A DNA stretch of 52,362 bases, taken from positions 1 to 52,362 of IMG/VR virus record IMGVR_UViG_3300028027_000073; one strand, given 5' to 3'. The position numbers and the translations under genes are program-made. Source of the DNA: a virus. Below are positions 24,356 through 33,315 of the stretch, piece by piece. Position 1 is the first letter of the stretch. Each line of letters begins with the position of its first letter. The notes beneath the pieces were generated by a model that searched no databases, was not told where the DNA came from, and worked only from the letters and a program-made list of their open reading frames with translations.

Positions 24356-25658
24356 TGACTTCTTTCCATGTTCTATCGTCTTGATAAATTAGTCTCATGT
24401 GGCGATACCAAAGCATACTTGGTTGAGCATATCTCCATTGGTGGTATTTAGGTACCAAGCACCATGTTTTAACGCCCATAGCAGCACTACAATGTAAAGC
24501 TGTAGTATTGACCCCTAAAACCATATCGCAAGCTCCTATAAGAGCTGCTGTATCATCATAATCTTTTGCGTCTGACGCTAATTCAAAGTACTTAACACCT
24601 TCAATTTTGCTTTCTACGCTATAATCTAAGCTAACTAATTGTATATCTTTGCGTTTAAGTAGTGGCTGTAAGTCTTCTTCTGTAAGAACACGACCTTTAG
24701 AGTTTGTTCTAAACGTACCGCCTTTAGTAGTGATACCTATTACCGTCTTACCCCAAGGCTTAAACATGGACTTCCACATCTCAACCTTATCTGTATCAGG
24801 TACTAGAAAAGGAGTCCCAGGAAAAGATTTATTTGTTGTCCTGAAAAACTGAGGTACTCCACCAATTGCACATCTTGCATTAATTGTAGCGTCATCTACC
24901 CACTCCGCATCTTCATCTTTACGTGTTCCATGCACTTCTGCTTTAGGAAAGCTACGTTTAAATATTGTCTCTAAGCGTTTGTCGCACTCTATATATACTT
25001 TGTTGCTAATTGCTATAGCGTCTGGTATACATGATGCGTAAAATATCTCATCACCTAAACCTTGTTCACCATATATAACTAAATCTTTACCAGATGAACC
25101 ATCCCATTTAACTTCGTCTTTATAAACTATCTCTTTACGGAACTTGCCACCTAGTGACTTATCCCATTCTTTCCAACCTTGTTCCCATTCACCTTTGGCT
25201 AGGTAACTATGGGCTAGGTTTAATTGTGCGTGTAGCTCGTTAGGATTGCATTCTAGAGCCATCTTTGCAGACTTCTCTGCATCATCCCATCTTGACATCT
25301 GAACAAGTGAAGCTGAAGCGTTAGCATAAGCTAATGCATAGCTAGGGTCTAATTCTGCTGACTTTAAGAAGTATTTAATTGCATCATCAAACATATCCAT
25401 TTCATGGCATGCACGACCTAAAGATGTCCATAATGCTTTATTGCTTGGTGCTTCTTGTAATGACCTACGGAATAACTGATATGCAAATGCAGGCTTTTCA
25501 CCCATCAACCAAATGTATCCTAGAAAATGTAATGTAGCTGCATCATTAGGATAAACCATTAAGACTTCGTTAATAATAGGTAAAGCTACCTCATACTCTT
25601 CTTTCTGTATAAGGTCATGTATTGCTAACTGTACTTTCTTTAATTCTTCTTTATCCAC
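24336..25658 (-). CDS. TPR protein with GT9/GT41-like glycosyltransferase domain
   Basis: The 440-aa protein starts at GTG 25658 overlapping the upstream stop. Residues about 5-180 are tetratricopeptide repeats (AATLHFLGYIWLMGE; ALWTSLGRACHEMD; YALAYANASASLVQM; LHAQLNLAHSYLAKG). The C-terminal half has YGEQGLGDEIFYASCIPDA and a later donor-site-like region (GVNTTALHCSAAMGVKTW). This TPR-plus-transferase order resembles O-GlcNAc transferase-like proteins. It could glycosylate virion or host proteins. Confidence 0.75.
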   Translation of the reverse strand: MDKEELKKVQLAIHDLIQKEEYEVALPIINEVLMVYPNDAATLHFLGYIWLMGEKPAFAYQLFRRSLQEAPSNKALWTSLGRACHEMDMFDDAIKYFLKSAELDPSYALAYANASASLVQMSRWDDAEKSAKMALECNPNELHAQLNLAHSYLAKGEWEQGWKEWDKSLGGKFRKEIVYKDEVKWDGSSGKDLVIYGEQGLGDEIFYASCIPDAIAISNKVYIECDKRLETIFKRSFPKAEVHGTRKDEDAEWVDDATINARCAIGGVPQFFRTTNKSFPGTPFLVPDTDKVEMWKSMFKPWGKTVIGITTKGGTFRTNSKGRVLTEEDLQPLLKRKDIQLVSLDYSVESKIEGVKYFELASDAKDYDDTAALIGACDMVLGVNTTALHCSAAMGVKTWCLVPKYHQWRYAQPSMLWYRHMRLIYQDDRTWKEVIEQLNL

Positions 25659-25974
25659 GCTTTGTAGTCAACTTAAGATAAGGATAGTTTTCGTTTATTT
25701 CTTTTATGAGTTCTTTTGTTTGGCTAGGGTTATACATGTCTATACCCTTTTGCTTTAACTGCATTTCCACTACAGGTGGAATACTAGCAAAGTGCGCCCA
25801 TTCTTCTTTAACACCTTTATCCCATATTGCAGGGTTATCTCTTGCTTCTTTAATATTGTCTAACATGCCACTAATATCTTGTGTGCTAGTTAGGTAGTAT
25901 GTATCTTTAGCTGGGTCGTAGTCAAAGTACTGACTTACACCTGTTACGCTATTGTGGTCAAATAATATTGGCAT
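25651..25974 (-). CDS. conserved phage protein next to the capsid gene, 107 aa
   Basis: The protein begins PILFDHNSVTGVSQYFDYDP and contains YYLTSTQDISGMLDNIKEARD, a pattern I recognise from small proteins found beside podoviral capsid genes; function unknown. Its ATG lies only a few bases after the T tract of the post-capsid terminator and has no clear ribosome-binding site. It is probably expressed only from read-through transcripts. Confidence 0.6.
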   Translation of the reverse strand: MPILFDHNSVTGVSQYFDYDPAKDTYYLTSTQDISGMLDNIKEARDNPAIWDKGVKEEWAHFASIPPVVEMQLKQKGIDMYNPSQTKELIKEINENYPYLKLTTKRG

Positions 25975-25976
25975 AG

Positions 25977-26013
25977 TAAAAATAATAGAGGGAGAATTAA
26001 CTCCCCCTACTAT
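25977..26013 (-). terminator. intrinsic terminator after the capsid gene
   Basis: On the minus strand, ATAGTAGGGGGAG, a TTAATT loop and CTCCCTCTATTAT form a stem of about 13 pairs with two G-U pairs, followed by a TTTTT run. It starts about 15 bases after the capsid stop codon. This would cap capsid mRNA and lower expression of downstream genes, as T7 Tphi does after gene 10. Confidence 0.75.
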
Positions 26014-26027
26014 ATCACATCTAGTTA

Positions 26028-26981
26028 CTAAGCACCTGTGTTTTGCACTTTTGCATGTGCGTCAGGGTTCTGTACTACTAAAGCATATTCTGCTGTTAAT
26101 AGCCATTTTGTTGAGTCACCAGTCTTAGCAAGTTCTTCTTTGCTTAAAGGTCTGAGTGAAGCTAAACCAACATAGCCTGGGTCAATACATAAAACTGCTT
26201 CATTACGCATGAAACGGTCAAGTTTCACAGTATGATTACCGAAGTCAGAAACGTAAACGTCTGCTGCACCAGTAATAGTTGCTTGTGTTTTAGATTGTAC
26301 GTCTACAAACTTAGTAGCAATACCACTAAAACCAGAGAAACGTGATTTGTTAGTTGCTGACATAAGGATTGTTGATGGCTCGCCACCATCTGTCCAAGCT
26401 AATTGTAAAGCTGACTTTAAGTCTGCTTCAACGAACGTTACTGCTGTGCCGTCTGTAGGAGCTGCAACTGTTCCACCTGAAAAACCAGGTGTTGTGCCAG
26501 ATGTAGAACCTGTAGCTAATACTCGGTTAGTAATCCAAGACTCAATACCTGCAGATGTACGAGCTGTTGCTGCACCACCTGCTGAAGATGCTTGGTTACG
26601 TACGATAGCATATTCCATGTCACGTTTCATTTCTTTACCAGCTTTCATAAGTTGGTAAGCAACTTCAGACTTACGACCATACTTACGTACTACGTCATAT
26701 GTGTTTGAAATTTGAACTGTTTTGCGTGAGATTTGAGTATAGTTACCTAATACTGTTGTTGCTGCTAATGTTGCGAATGAAGCGTCATCACCTTCAACGT
26801 TTGCATTAGTTGTTGCTGCTGCTAATGCGTCTGTTTGCCATTGATGGTAAGTTTGACCTGCTGACATTCTTTTTGCCATTGATAACAATGGTGTGTCTTC
26901 TGGAGAAATATCAAAGATAATGTCTTCAAAAGACTCTGCTATACCTTTACCGGTATAACTATTGGTTGCTGATACTGCCAT
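26028..26981 (-). CDS. major capsid protein (HK97 fold, DUF5309/SU10-like)
   Basis: The 317-aa product matches short-tailed phage capsid proteins: IAESFEDIIFDISPEDTPLL at the N-terminus, then YHQWQTDALAAA, RKTVQISNTYDVVRKYGR and near the end LRPLSKEELAKTGDSTKW. It lies right after an acidic scaffold gene and before a strong terminator. An AAGGAAACC site precedes the ATG. It forms the icosahedral shell. Confidence 0.85.
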   Translation of the reverse strand: MAVSATNSYTGKGIAESFEDIIFDISPEDTPLLSMAKRMSAGQTYHQWQTDALAAATTNANVEGDDASFATLAATTVLGNYTQISRKTVQISNTYDVVRKYGRKSEVAYQLMKAGKEMKRDMEYAIVRNQASSAGGAATARTSAGIESWITNRVLATGSTSGTTPGFSGGTVAAPTDGTAVTFVEADLKSALQLAWTDGGEPSTILMSATNKSRFSGFSGIATKFVDVQSKTQATITGAADVYVSDFGNHTVKLDRFMRNEAVLCIDPGYVGLASLRPLSKEELAKTGDSTKWLLTAEYALVVQNPDAHAKVQNTGA

Positions 26982-27001
26982 GATTATGGTTTCCTTTTAA
27001 A

Positions 27002-27988
27002 TTAAAGCATGTTTTCTATAAGTTTTGTAGCTGCATCTGACTTACCTGTTTTACGTAATTGCTCACGTAGTTGACGGTGGTTAGAGTTAGCTTCCGCTTT
27101 AGTATCTTTAGAACCAGGTTTCACTACTGGTTTAGCACTTGATACTTTTTTCTTTACAGTAGAATTCTGTTGAAGTTTTCGCCATTGCATAGCGTCATGC
27201 AATACCTTTACGTGACGAGGGTCAACAATTGAGTTAAGTTCGGCATCTGAAAAACCATAATCCTTGCCAGTAGATAACAATGCTTGGTTAGTCTCAGGAC
27301 TCCAATTTGGTATCTCTTTTGCTAGAATTTCTTTTCCTTTTGCTATCTTCTCAGACATCAATTGCGTTTGCTTCTGAACGACTTGTTGCTTTTTGGCTTC
27401 AAACTGTGAAACAAGTTGACTACGTTCTTGCTGTAGTTGGTTGTATGTAAAGAAAAGTTTTTGTGCTTCCACAAAGTCATTATCAGACAATTGTTGCCAA
27501 TTCACGTTTGCATATTGGTTTAATTGTTGGTCTAATGATGTGATTTTTGCTACATCTTCAATTAAGACATTGTTAAGTTGCATCTGCTCTTGAAAGGCTT
27601 GCTCTTGAGCTTTTATACTCTCAGCATAGGCTTCTAGCTCTTTACGTTGTTCTGCTACTTGTTGTGTCTTTTGCGTGTAGTCTAAGCCTTGTTGAGCTAA
27701 TGCTACGACTTCGTCTAGTGGCTTCTCAACATCTTCACCATTGACTTTAAGTTTAAGGATAGCTGGAACTTCATCTTGCGACTGTTCTTCTTCCTCAACC
27801 TCTTCATCTGGCTCATCTGTTGCTTCTTCTGACTCTACTTCTTCAGTAGCTTCAGCCTCAGCTTTTAGTGGTGGTTGTTCTTTCTCTTCTTCTTGAACTT
27901 CAGGTGTAATTACATCTGATTCAATACTATCACCTAGCATAGCCTCTAATCGGCTTTGTGGTGACTGTTCTGGGACTTGGTCACTCAT
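27002..27988 (-). CDS. capsid scaffolding protein
   Basis: The 328-aa product has a very acidic first third (EEVESEEATDEPDEEVEEEE), a long Gln/Glu-rich coiled coil (about residues 95-215) and a basic C-terminal tail (LRKTGKSDAATKLIENML). This charge layout and the place just upstream of the capsid gene define a scaffold, whose basic tail contacts the coat protein. No protease domain visible. Confidence 0.8.
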   Translation of the reverse strand: MSDQVPEQSPQSRLEAMLGDSIESDVITPEVQEEEKEQPPLKAEAEATEEVESEEATDEPDEEVEEEEQSQDEVPAILKLKVNGEDVEKPLDEVVALAQQGLDYTQKTQQVAEQRKELEAYAESIKAQEQAFQEQMQLNNVLIEDVAKITSLDQQLNQYANVNWQQLSDNDFVEAQKLFFTYNQLQQERSQLVSQFEAKKQQVVQKQTQLMSEKIAKGKEILAKEIPNWSPETNQALLSTGKDYGFSDAELNSIVDPRHVKVLHDAMQWRKLQQNSTVKKKVSSAKPVVKPGSKDTKAEANSNHRQLREQLRKTGKSDAATKLIENML

Positions 27989-28013
27989 AGTTTTGTTTCC
28001 TTGAAATTAGACA

Positions 28014-28037
28014 ATAAAAAAGACTCCTAAGAGTCCT
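28014..28037 (-). terminator. probable intrinsic terminator upstream of scaffold
   Basis: On the minus strand, AGGACTC, a 4-base TTAG loop and GAGTCTT (7 pairs with one G-U) are followed by TTTTTTATT. The stem is short. It lies between the gene ending at 28120 and the scaffold start. It could trim read-through from terminase and portal unless antiterminated. Confidence 0.5.
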
Positions 28038-28081
28038 AAGTAGGCTTGTCCTTACCTAAATTCTTTGCCTGTCAAAACGGT

Positions 28082-28119
28082 TTTCATTCAAAATACTGGA
28101 AAACTACTTCTGAATGAAA
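28082..28119. repeat. inverted repeat in the 131-bp gap before scaffold
   Basis: TTTCATTCA at 28082-28090 and TGAATGAAA at 28111-28119 are perfect 9-bp arms separated by 20 bases, placed immediately after the stop of the 90-aa gene. It could be an RNA stem-loop or a processing site. A TTGACA on the minus strand lies just beyond it (about 28077-28072), but I see no matching -10. Confidence 0.4.
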
Positions 28120-28392
28120 CTAACCGAATACTTTAAATCTTGGCTTATCCGTTTGTATAGCTGCTAACTTACCTGTGTGCATCACGTCAGTAAGTTGTTT
28201 GTTAATTTGGTTTAATAACTGTAGTGCGATTACTAATTTGTTGTGTGTCTTCTCATCACCTAGTGGACTGTTAGCCATACTAGCAATAAGACTTTCACGA
28301 ACCTTATCCATAGCTTCTTTGTATAGAGGGTTATCTAATATCTGTGTTGCTTGTTCACCACGTTTAACTTCTTCTAATGACTTATCCGCCAT
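28120..28392 (-). CDS. hypothetical protein between portal and scaffold, 90 aa
   Basis: A helical, charged protein (EEVKRGEQATQILDNPLYKE; NKLVIALQLLNQINKQLTDV). Its ATG overlaps the portal stop by 11 bases. Small helical proteins in this position are common in podovirus-like phages and may be virion or assembly factors, but no function can be assigned. Confidence 0.7.
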   Translation of the reverse strand: MADKSLEEVKRGEQATQILDNPLYKEAMDKVRESLIASMANSPLGDEKTHNKLVIALQLLNQINKQLTDVMHTGKLAAIQTDKPRFKVFG

Positions 28393-30385
28393 ATATCATC
28401 CCTGATTGTGCTTTGATTTGTGCGATAGCTAAATCTGTCTCTGCTCTTAATTGTGCCTTGAAGCGTTCTAGTTCTGCTTGAGATGCTATCTTCTCACGTT
28501 CAATTATAACATCATTCTGTGAACGTACTTGTTCTTGTTGTAATTGTGCTTGAGCTTTTTGTTGTTCAATCTGTAACTGACCTTGAACCATAATCTCTGC
28601 TTCAGAAGGCTTGTCTTGTTGACCTTCTTGCTCAGGTGTATTAGCTGGATTAACCCAGAACTCTTCAGGGTTCTTAAAGCCTGCATTCTGTGTAAGTTTA
28701 GCAAGTGCGTTGTATATCTTTTCAGGGTTAGTTAAGCCAACAGCAATAGCTTCTTTTTGCATTTGTAAGATAGATGTTAAGTGAACCAATTGTTGGTCTT
28801 TATTACCAGCACCTAAGCCTACAGAGATAGATAAGTCTTTACGAGCTTTCCATTCTCTAGGGTCTACTTCTACCCATTTGTTACGTAGACGAATAATGTC
28901 TGGTTTAGTAAGTGTTGTTCTAACTAAGTGATGCACAAGTTTAAATAGTTCTTTAACACCTGTTTCTGCGAATGTTCTAGCTACTAACTCAATACGTTGT
29001 TGAGACGCATTCATAATCTGTGCTACACCGGTAGCTGTCTTGTTAAGACTGTTAGAGTCTAAGCCTTGGTTATAAGCTGTGATACCTGTTCTCTTTTCTT
29101 TCATAGAGTCCATGTATTCAACCATACCGAATGATGATGCTGGTAATGGTGGATGTGATAAAGGCATAATACCTGTACCTGGGTCACCATCTACACGAAC
29201 AATACCACCTGGTCTTGACGTTAGCATATCATCTAGGTTTACTCTGTCAGAGATAGCATAACGACCATTGTTAGCTAGATACATATTATCTAACTGACCA
29301 CGAATAAGAGTAGACTTAATGAGCTGAATGTCCATAGTCAAGTCAGCATAAGAACGACCAATATGTCTATGTGGCATTATCATAGGTGTGATACATGCAA
29401 AAGGTACATACTCACATTTCTCTTTATAAAGAACTGTGTTACCTAATACGACTACTCTATATCTTTCACCATCTAACTTAATGTATGTGTCTTTAACGAG
29501 TGCTTCTTGTGACTCAATAGCTCTATCATATTCTTCATCATAAATATCACGAGCATTAGACTCTTCTTCAAAAGTGTCTCGTAGGTCTGACATAATAGAC
29601 TTGATGTATTCTAATGGCTTGTCAAACGTTTCAGCAATGTCAGCTAACTGCATAACTTCTCTGTGTTGAACAAACTTAGCATCTTGTAGGTTAGGACCTG
29701 ATACCTCTACAGATATCATCATGTTTTCAGGTGCTACGTTATCAATGTATATTTCAGTCTTGCTTTCTGTAACCTTGAGCTTAACGTCATGTAACATAGG
29801 TTGCATAACTGTAGCTGGGTCAACACCATTCATAGCTGCTTGTTGATAGACAACATCCATGTTGACACTTGGGTCAGGGTAACCAGTATGCTCTAATACT
29901 TCTGTATTCTCATCTGAAGCCAACATTTGAAGTTGTGCGTCAGTAAGACCTTTATATTCATATTCTTCTACTTCTTCCTCTTCTTCAGAGTAAACCTTTA
30001 CATATCCGTTCTTAGATAGTAATGCGTCTTTAAACCATACATAGAATACTTTGAAACCTTCGTTCTTTTCCATAACGACATGGTTTACATAATCTGTTTC
30101 TTGGTCTGCTGCTTCTTGGTCTTCAGGACCTTTAGGGTCAAACTGAACAACCTTATCACCGGCTACAAAGACTTTTAAAAGCTGAGGGAGAGCTGACTCA
30201 ATAGTATCTTGAACGTCATACGATACAACTTGTGAACGACCTTCTTCTTCGTTACCGAATGGTTGTCCCAGGTAATAGTCAATCGCTTCTGCTCTATCAT
30301 TAGACAATGCACTATCATTTACACCATAGGCTATATTCTCTTGCGCCTCTATCTGTGCAATTATTTCCATGTCTTCTATATTCAT
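28382..30385 (-). CDS. portal protein, P22-like
   Basis: The 667-aa product begins with IEDMEIIAQIEAQENIAYG and contains RAEAIDYYLGQPFGNEEEGRS near residue 35, followed by VSYDVQDTIESALPQLLKVF, IGRSYADLTMDIQLIKST and a long Gln-rich C-terminal coiled coil. These are features of the P22-type portal family, including the extended barrel helix. ATG 30385 overlaps the terminase stop (TGATG). It forms the dodecameric DNA gate. Confidence 0.85.
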   Translation of the reverse strand: MNIEDMEIIAQIEAQENIAYGVNDSALSNDRAEAIDYYLGQPFGNEEEGRSQVVSYDVQDTIESALPQLLKVFVAGDKVVQFDPKGPEDQEAADQETDYVNHVVMEKNEGFKVFYVWFKDALLSKNGYVKVYSEEEEEVEEYEYKGLTDAQLQMLASDENTEVLEHTGYPDPSVNMDVVYQQAAMNGVDPATVMQPMLHDVKLKVTESKTEIYIDNVAPENMMISVEVSGPNLQDAKFVQHREVMQLADIAETFDKPLEYIKSIMSDLRDTFEEESNARDIYDEEYDRAIESQEALVKDTYIKLDGERYRVVVLGNTVLYKEKCEYVPFACITPMIMPHRHIGRSYADLTMDIQLIKSTLIRGQLDNMYLANNGRYAISDRVNLDDMLTSRPGGIVRVDGDPGTGIMPLSHPPLPASSFGMVEYMDSMKEKRTGITAYNQGLDSNSLNKTATGVAQIMNASQQRIELVARTFAETGVKELFKLVHHLVRTTLTKPDIIRLRNKWVEVDPREWKARKDLSISVGLGAGNKDQQLVHLTSILQMQKEAIAVGLTNPEKIYNALAKLTQNAGFKNPEEFWVNPANTPEQEGQQDKPSEAEIMVQGQLQIEQQKAQAQLQQEQVRSQNDVIIEREKIASQAELERFKAQLRAETDLAIAQIKAQSGMIYGG

Positions 30386-31641
30386 CAAACAATTCCTCTA
30401 TTTGTATATTGTATTTTCTCTTTGCTCCATGACTCGTTCTTCATAGACTCAATAGAGGTACATAAATATCTGAACGCATCTGCTCCATGGCTGTATTCGT
30501 CATGTAGTGGCGCACCAGGTTCGTTAGTTGCAGAGTTTATACTTCTGCGATAATTCTTTAAACATTCAACAAGTCTTTGTGCTGACTTATCAAAGTATAT
30601 ACGGTGAAAGTTCATACGTGCTAACTTAATACCAGACTCTATGTCTGCTTTAGGTACGATACGTATATCCCATCCTAACTTCTTCATAATATCTTCTGCT
30701 GATATGCCATGCTTAAAGTCTTTAGACTGTCCGTCATGTGGTAAGAACATTGTACCCCAGTTATAGGATAAGTTCTTTAGTTGTGCAGAATAGCTATCTA
30801 ATGTTCTGTGGTCATCTTCTATATAACCAATGATGCGTAAGTCTGATATACCTTTTTGGCATAGGATAACTGACATACTGTCGTTCCATCCTAAGTCCAT
30901 AACTACATGAACCTTCATCATAGGGTCATAAGGTACAGTTGTTATACGGTTACCTTCTTGTGCTTCACGTATCTCGTTAGAGTATATAGCACCATCTACA
31001 GCAGCCTTACAATCACCTTCCCAGATGTTTGCATAGTCAGGGTTAGTCTTTTCGCTATGTAGACGTTCTATCTCTAATACTTCAGGAAACCAAGGATTGT
31101 CAGTATAGTTTACCTTGACTACCTTAGCGTTCTCTGGTGGATTAACCACGAACCTAGTATATGTATCGTCTGTATCTATGTTAGGGTTAAATGAGACCCA
31201 TATCTCTGAATTAGGTTTACGTATCGTAGGAATAAGAATATCCCATGACTTTTTACTAACTGTTTGAGCTTCTTCTACCCATACTATGTCACAGCCCTCA
31301 AAAGACTTTATAGACTCAACAGTATTTGTAGCAAGACCAGTAAAGCTAAATGTACTACCGTTACGACCTCTAATCTCTGCTTCCAAGACTTCGTAGAAAG
31401 CTCCTAGACCTAAAGACTGTATTTGGTCATTAAGTAATGTATGTACTGACTGCTTGATAGACTTTTGTATCTCTCGTGCACATAAGACACGTGTTGGCTC
31501 ATTAGCTGCTTTTATAAGCAATGCTCTTGCCATAGACCATGACTTACCTGAACCTCTACCACCGTATGCTACTTTGTAACGGTGTGGCTCAAATAAGAAC
31601 TGTAACCTTTCAGGGAACTCAGCTATCGTTTGGTTTGACAA
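30385..31641 (-). CDS. terL: terminase large subunit, PBSX-type
   Basis: The 418-aa product has Walker A YGGRGSGKSWSMA near residue 26, Walker B CDIVWVEEAQ near residue 114, and nuclease motifs VVMDLGWNDS and EYSHGADAFRYL. The start is TTG 31641 inside the small-subunit gene, or a later codon; TTG is the best fit for the family start. It packages DNA into the prohead and cuts concatemers. The adjacent portal and small subunit genes agree. Confidence 0.88.
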   Translation of the reverse strand: MSNQTIAEFPERLQFLFEPHRYKVAYGGRGSGKSWSMARALLIKAANEPTRVLCAREIQKSIKQSVHTLLNDQIQSLGLGAFYEVLEAEIRGRNGSTFSFTGLATNTVESIKSFEGCDIVWVEEAQTVSKKSWDILIPTIRKPNSEIWVSFNPNIDTDDTYTRFVVNPPENAKVVKVNYTDNPWFPEVLEIERLHSEKTNPDYANIWEGDCKAAVDGAIYSNEIREAQEGNRITTVPYDPMMKVHVVMDLGWNDSMSVILCQKGISDLRIIGYIEDDHRTLDSYSAQLKNLSYNWGTMFLPHDGQSKDFKHGISAEDIMKKLGWDIRIVPKADIESGIKLARMNFHRIYFDKSAQRLVECLKNYRRSINSATNEPGAPLHDEYSHGADAFRYLCTSIESMKNESWSKEKIQYTNRGIV

Positions 31642-31876
31642 AGCTAATTCCTACACCAATGGGTATATCTCCACCATCTACACCGCTTATCTCTGTAGAT
31701 GATAGGTCAGGTAATGACTTACGTAATAGTATCTCTATTGCTTTCATGCGTGTAGGGGTAATTTCTTTTTCATCATCTACACCAAGTGCATGATTTTGCA
31801 AGACATTTACTAGCTGACTTGTCTGTATTTTTGTTCTTACTTCGTCTTGATGACGCTTTCTTAATCGTTCTGCCAT
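31619..31876 (-). CDS. terminase small subunit (probable)
   Basis: The 85-aa product is short for a small terminase. It is basic and helical at the N-terminus (RLRKRHQDEVRTKIQTSQL), with MKAIEILLRKSLPDL resembling the helical repeat found in such subunits. It directly precedes and overlaps the large subunit. An AAGGAG site lies upstream of ATG 31876. Assignment rests on context plus this pattern. Confidence 0.6.
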   Translation of the reverse strand: MAERLRKRHQDEVRTKIQTSQLVNVLQNHALGVDDEKEITPTRMKAIEILLRKSLPDLSSTEISGVDGGDIPIGVGISFVKPNDS

Positions 31877-31908
31877 AATATTGCAACTCCTTATAGGTTG
31901 GTTGCCCT

Positions 31909-33315
31909 CTATTGTCTGTTATCTTGTAATAACCCTGTGCCTAATGGTACGCCAACACCTACTCCAAACATTTGGTTACCAAATTTGTTAAATAAACTTG
32001 CTCTTTCTTCTGGTGTAGCATATTCGTATATATCTTTAATGCCAGCGTTATCTAAAATACCTTTAGCTTGTGGGCTTAAGTCTTTAGGTACAATTGCACC
32101 TTTAAACTCACCAATGTCTACTGCTCTTTGTGGTTTAATCTCAAAGTATCCTGTTGGCATAGATTTAAGACTATCTAAATATGCTGAAATATCTGCTTTT
32201 AAATTCTTTGGTGCATCTTTATAATAGTCATCTAATATGCTGTAGCTTCTTGTTTCTGCTATGTCTAGTATAGCATTGTCAGCATCAAATGATGGGTTTA
32301 CTTCTCTTAGTCTTTTAGTTAAGTCAAAGTAAGCGTCATTAAACTTTTCTTTAATTGGTGTAAAGTCGCTTTCACTTAGTATCTTATCTCTGCTGCCTTT
32401 AATTTCTGTAAGGTTTTTAAACTTAGGTGTTACTAATGCTCTTACATTACCTACACCATAATTCCAACCTTCTGTACTAGCTCCACCCTTCATTTCTTTT
32501 ACAACATTTTCTAATGTTACTGGAGCATATCTTCTATTGCCTGATGGTGTATATCCTTTGAATATTCTTTCTTGAACATTTACACCTGCTTCTGGTAATT
32601 TACTTTCAAAATTCATTAACCAGTTTTCGTATTCTTTTCTATTAGCACTTCTTAATTCATTTAACGTTGCATCAAATTTATAATTGTTTTCAATATTAGT
32701 TGGCAGTATGCCTTTTTCATCTAAAAATTTTGCAACATATAAATTATTATATTCTCTGTCTTTGTATTCATCAACAAGCCTACTAAAGTCTCTTTCAGGA
32801 TTAGGAACTTTATTTAGTGTATCACCTAACACGCCTTTTAAATTTTGTTGGCTTTTATAATCAATATTATAATCAATGCCTGGTGAACGTTTTGTGTAAG
32901 CATCTGACCTAAATACTGGATTTTTAGCAGATGGTATAGCCATTTCTTTAGAGCCAATTAAAGATATATCTCCAAAACCAGATAATGGTTCTGATACCTT
33001 ACTAATAGCTAATGATGGTACAGGCATACCGCCTAATCTGTTTGCTGCAACAAGTTTTTCTGGTGTAAGGTTATGTTGAACAATAAGTTCTTCACCTGCT
33101 CTAACACCTGGAACATATTGAGATAATAAACCACTTGTTACATCTTTAGCTTTTTTAGCACCTTTAGCTAATAGTCCTGCTGTTACATTACCTATATTGC
33201 TAGTAGATAAACCTAAATATGGGTCTTGCAAGTAAGATGGCATTTGGGCATAACCTTCTGCATATCTTTGTGCAGCAGGGAAGTTCCCTGATAGTATGTC
33301 CTGTAATGTAGCCAA
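31909..33315 (-). CDS. large protein with MuF/polyvalent-type domain, 468 aa
   Basis: Near residue 80 it has VQHNLTPEKLVAANRLGGMP followed by VPSLAISKVSEPLSGFGDIS. I recognise this module from MuF-like and large polyvalent phage proteins that carry effector or toxin domains into hosts. The rest is mixed alpha/beta without a known catalytic motif, with a Gly-rich end. The start appears to be TTG 33315 right after the upstream stop; ATG 33243 is an alternative. Placed upstream of the terminase. It is probably a virion-carried effector, which is an inference. Confidence 0.6.
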   Translation of the reverse strand: MATLQDILSGNFPAAQRYAEGYAQMPSYLQDPYLGLSTSNIGNVTAGLLAKGAKKAKDVTSGLLSQYVPGVRAGEELIVQHNLTPEKLVAANRLGGMPVPSLAISKVSEPLSGFGDISLIGSKEMAIPSAKNPVFRSDAYTKRSPGIDYNIDYKSQQNLKGVLGDTLNKVPNPERDFSRLVDEYKDREYNNLYVAKFLDEKGILPTNIENNYKFDATLNELRSANRKEYENWLMNFESKLPEAGVNVQERIFKGYTPSGNRRYAPVTLENVVKEMKGGASTEGWNYGVGNVRALVTPKFKNLTEIKGSRDKILSESDFTPIKEKFNDAYFDLTKRLREVNPSFDADNAILDIAETRSYSILDDYYKDAPKNLKADISAYLDSLKSMPTGYFEIKPQRAVDIGEFKGAIVPKDLSPQAKGILDNAGIKDIYEYATPEERASLFNKFGNQMFGVGVGVPLGTGLLQDNRQ

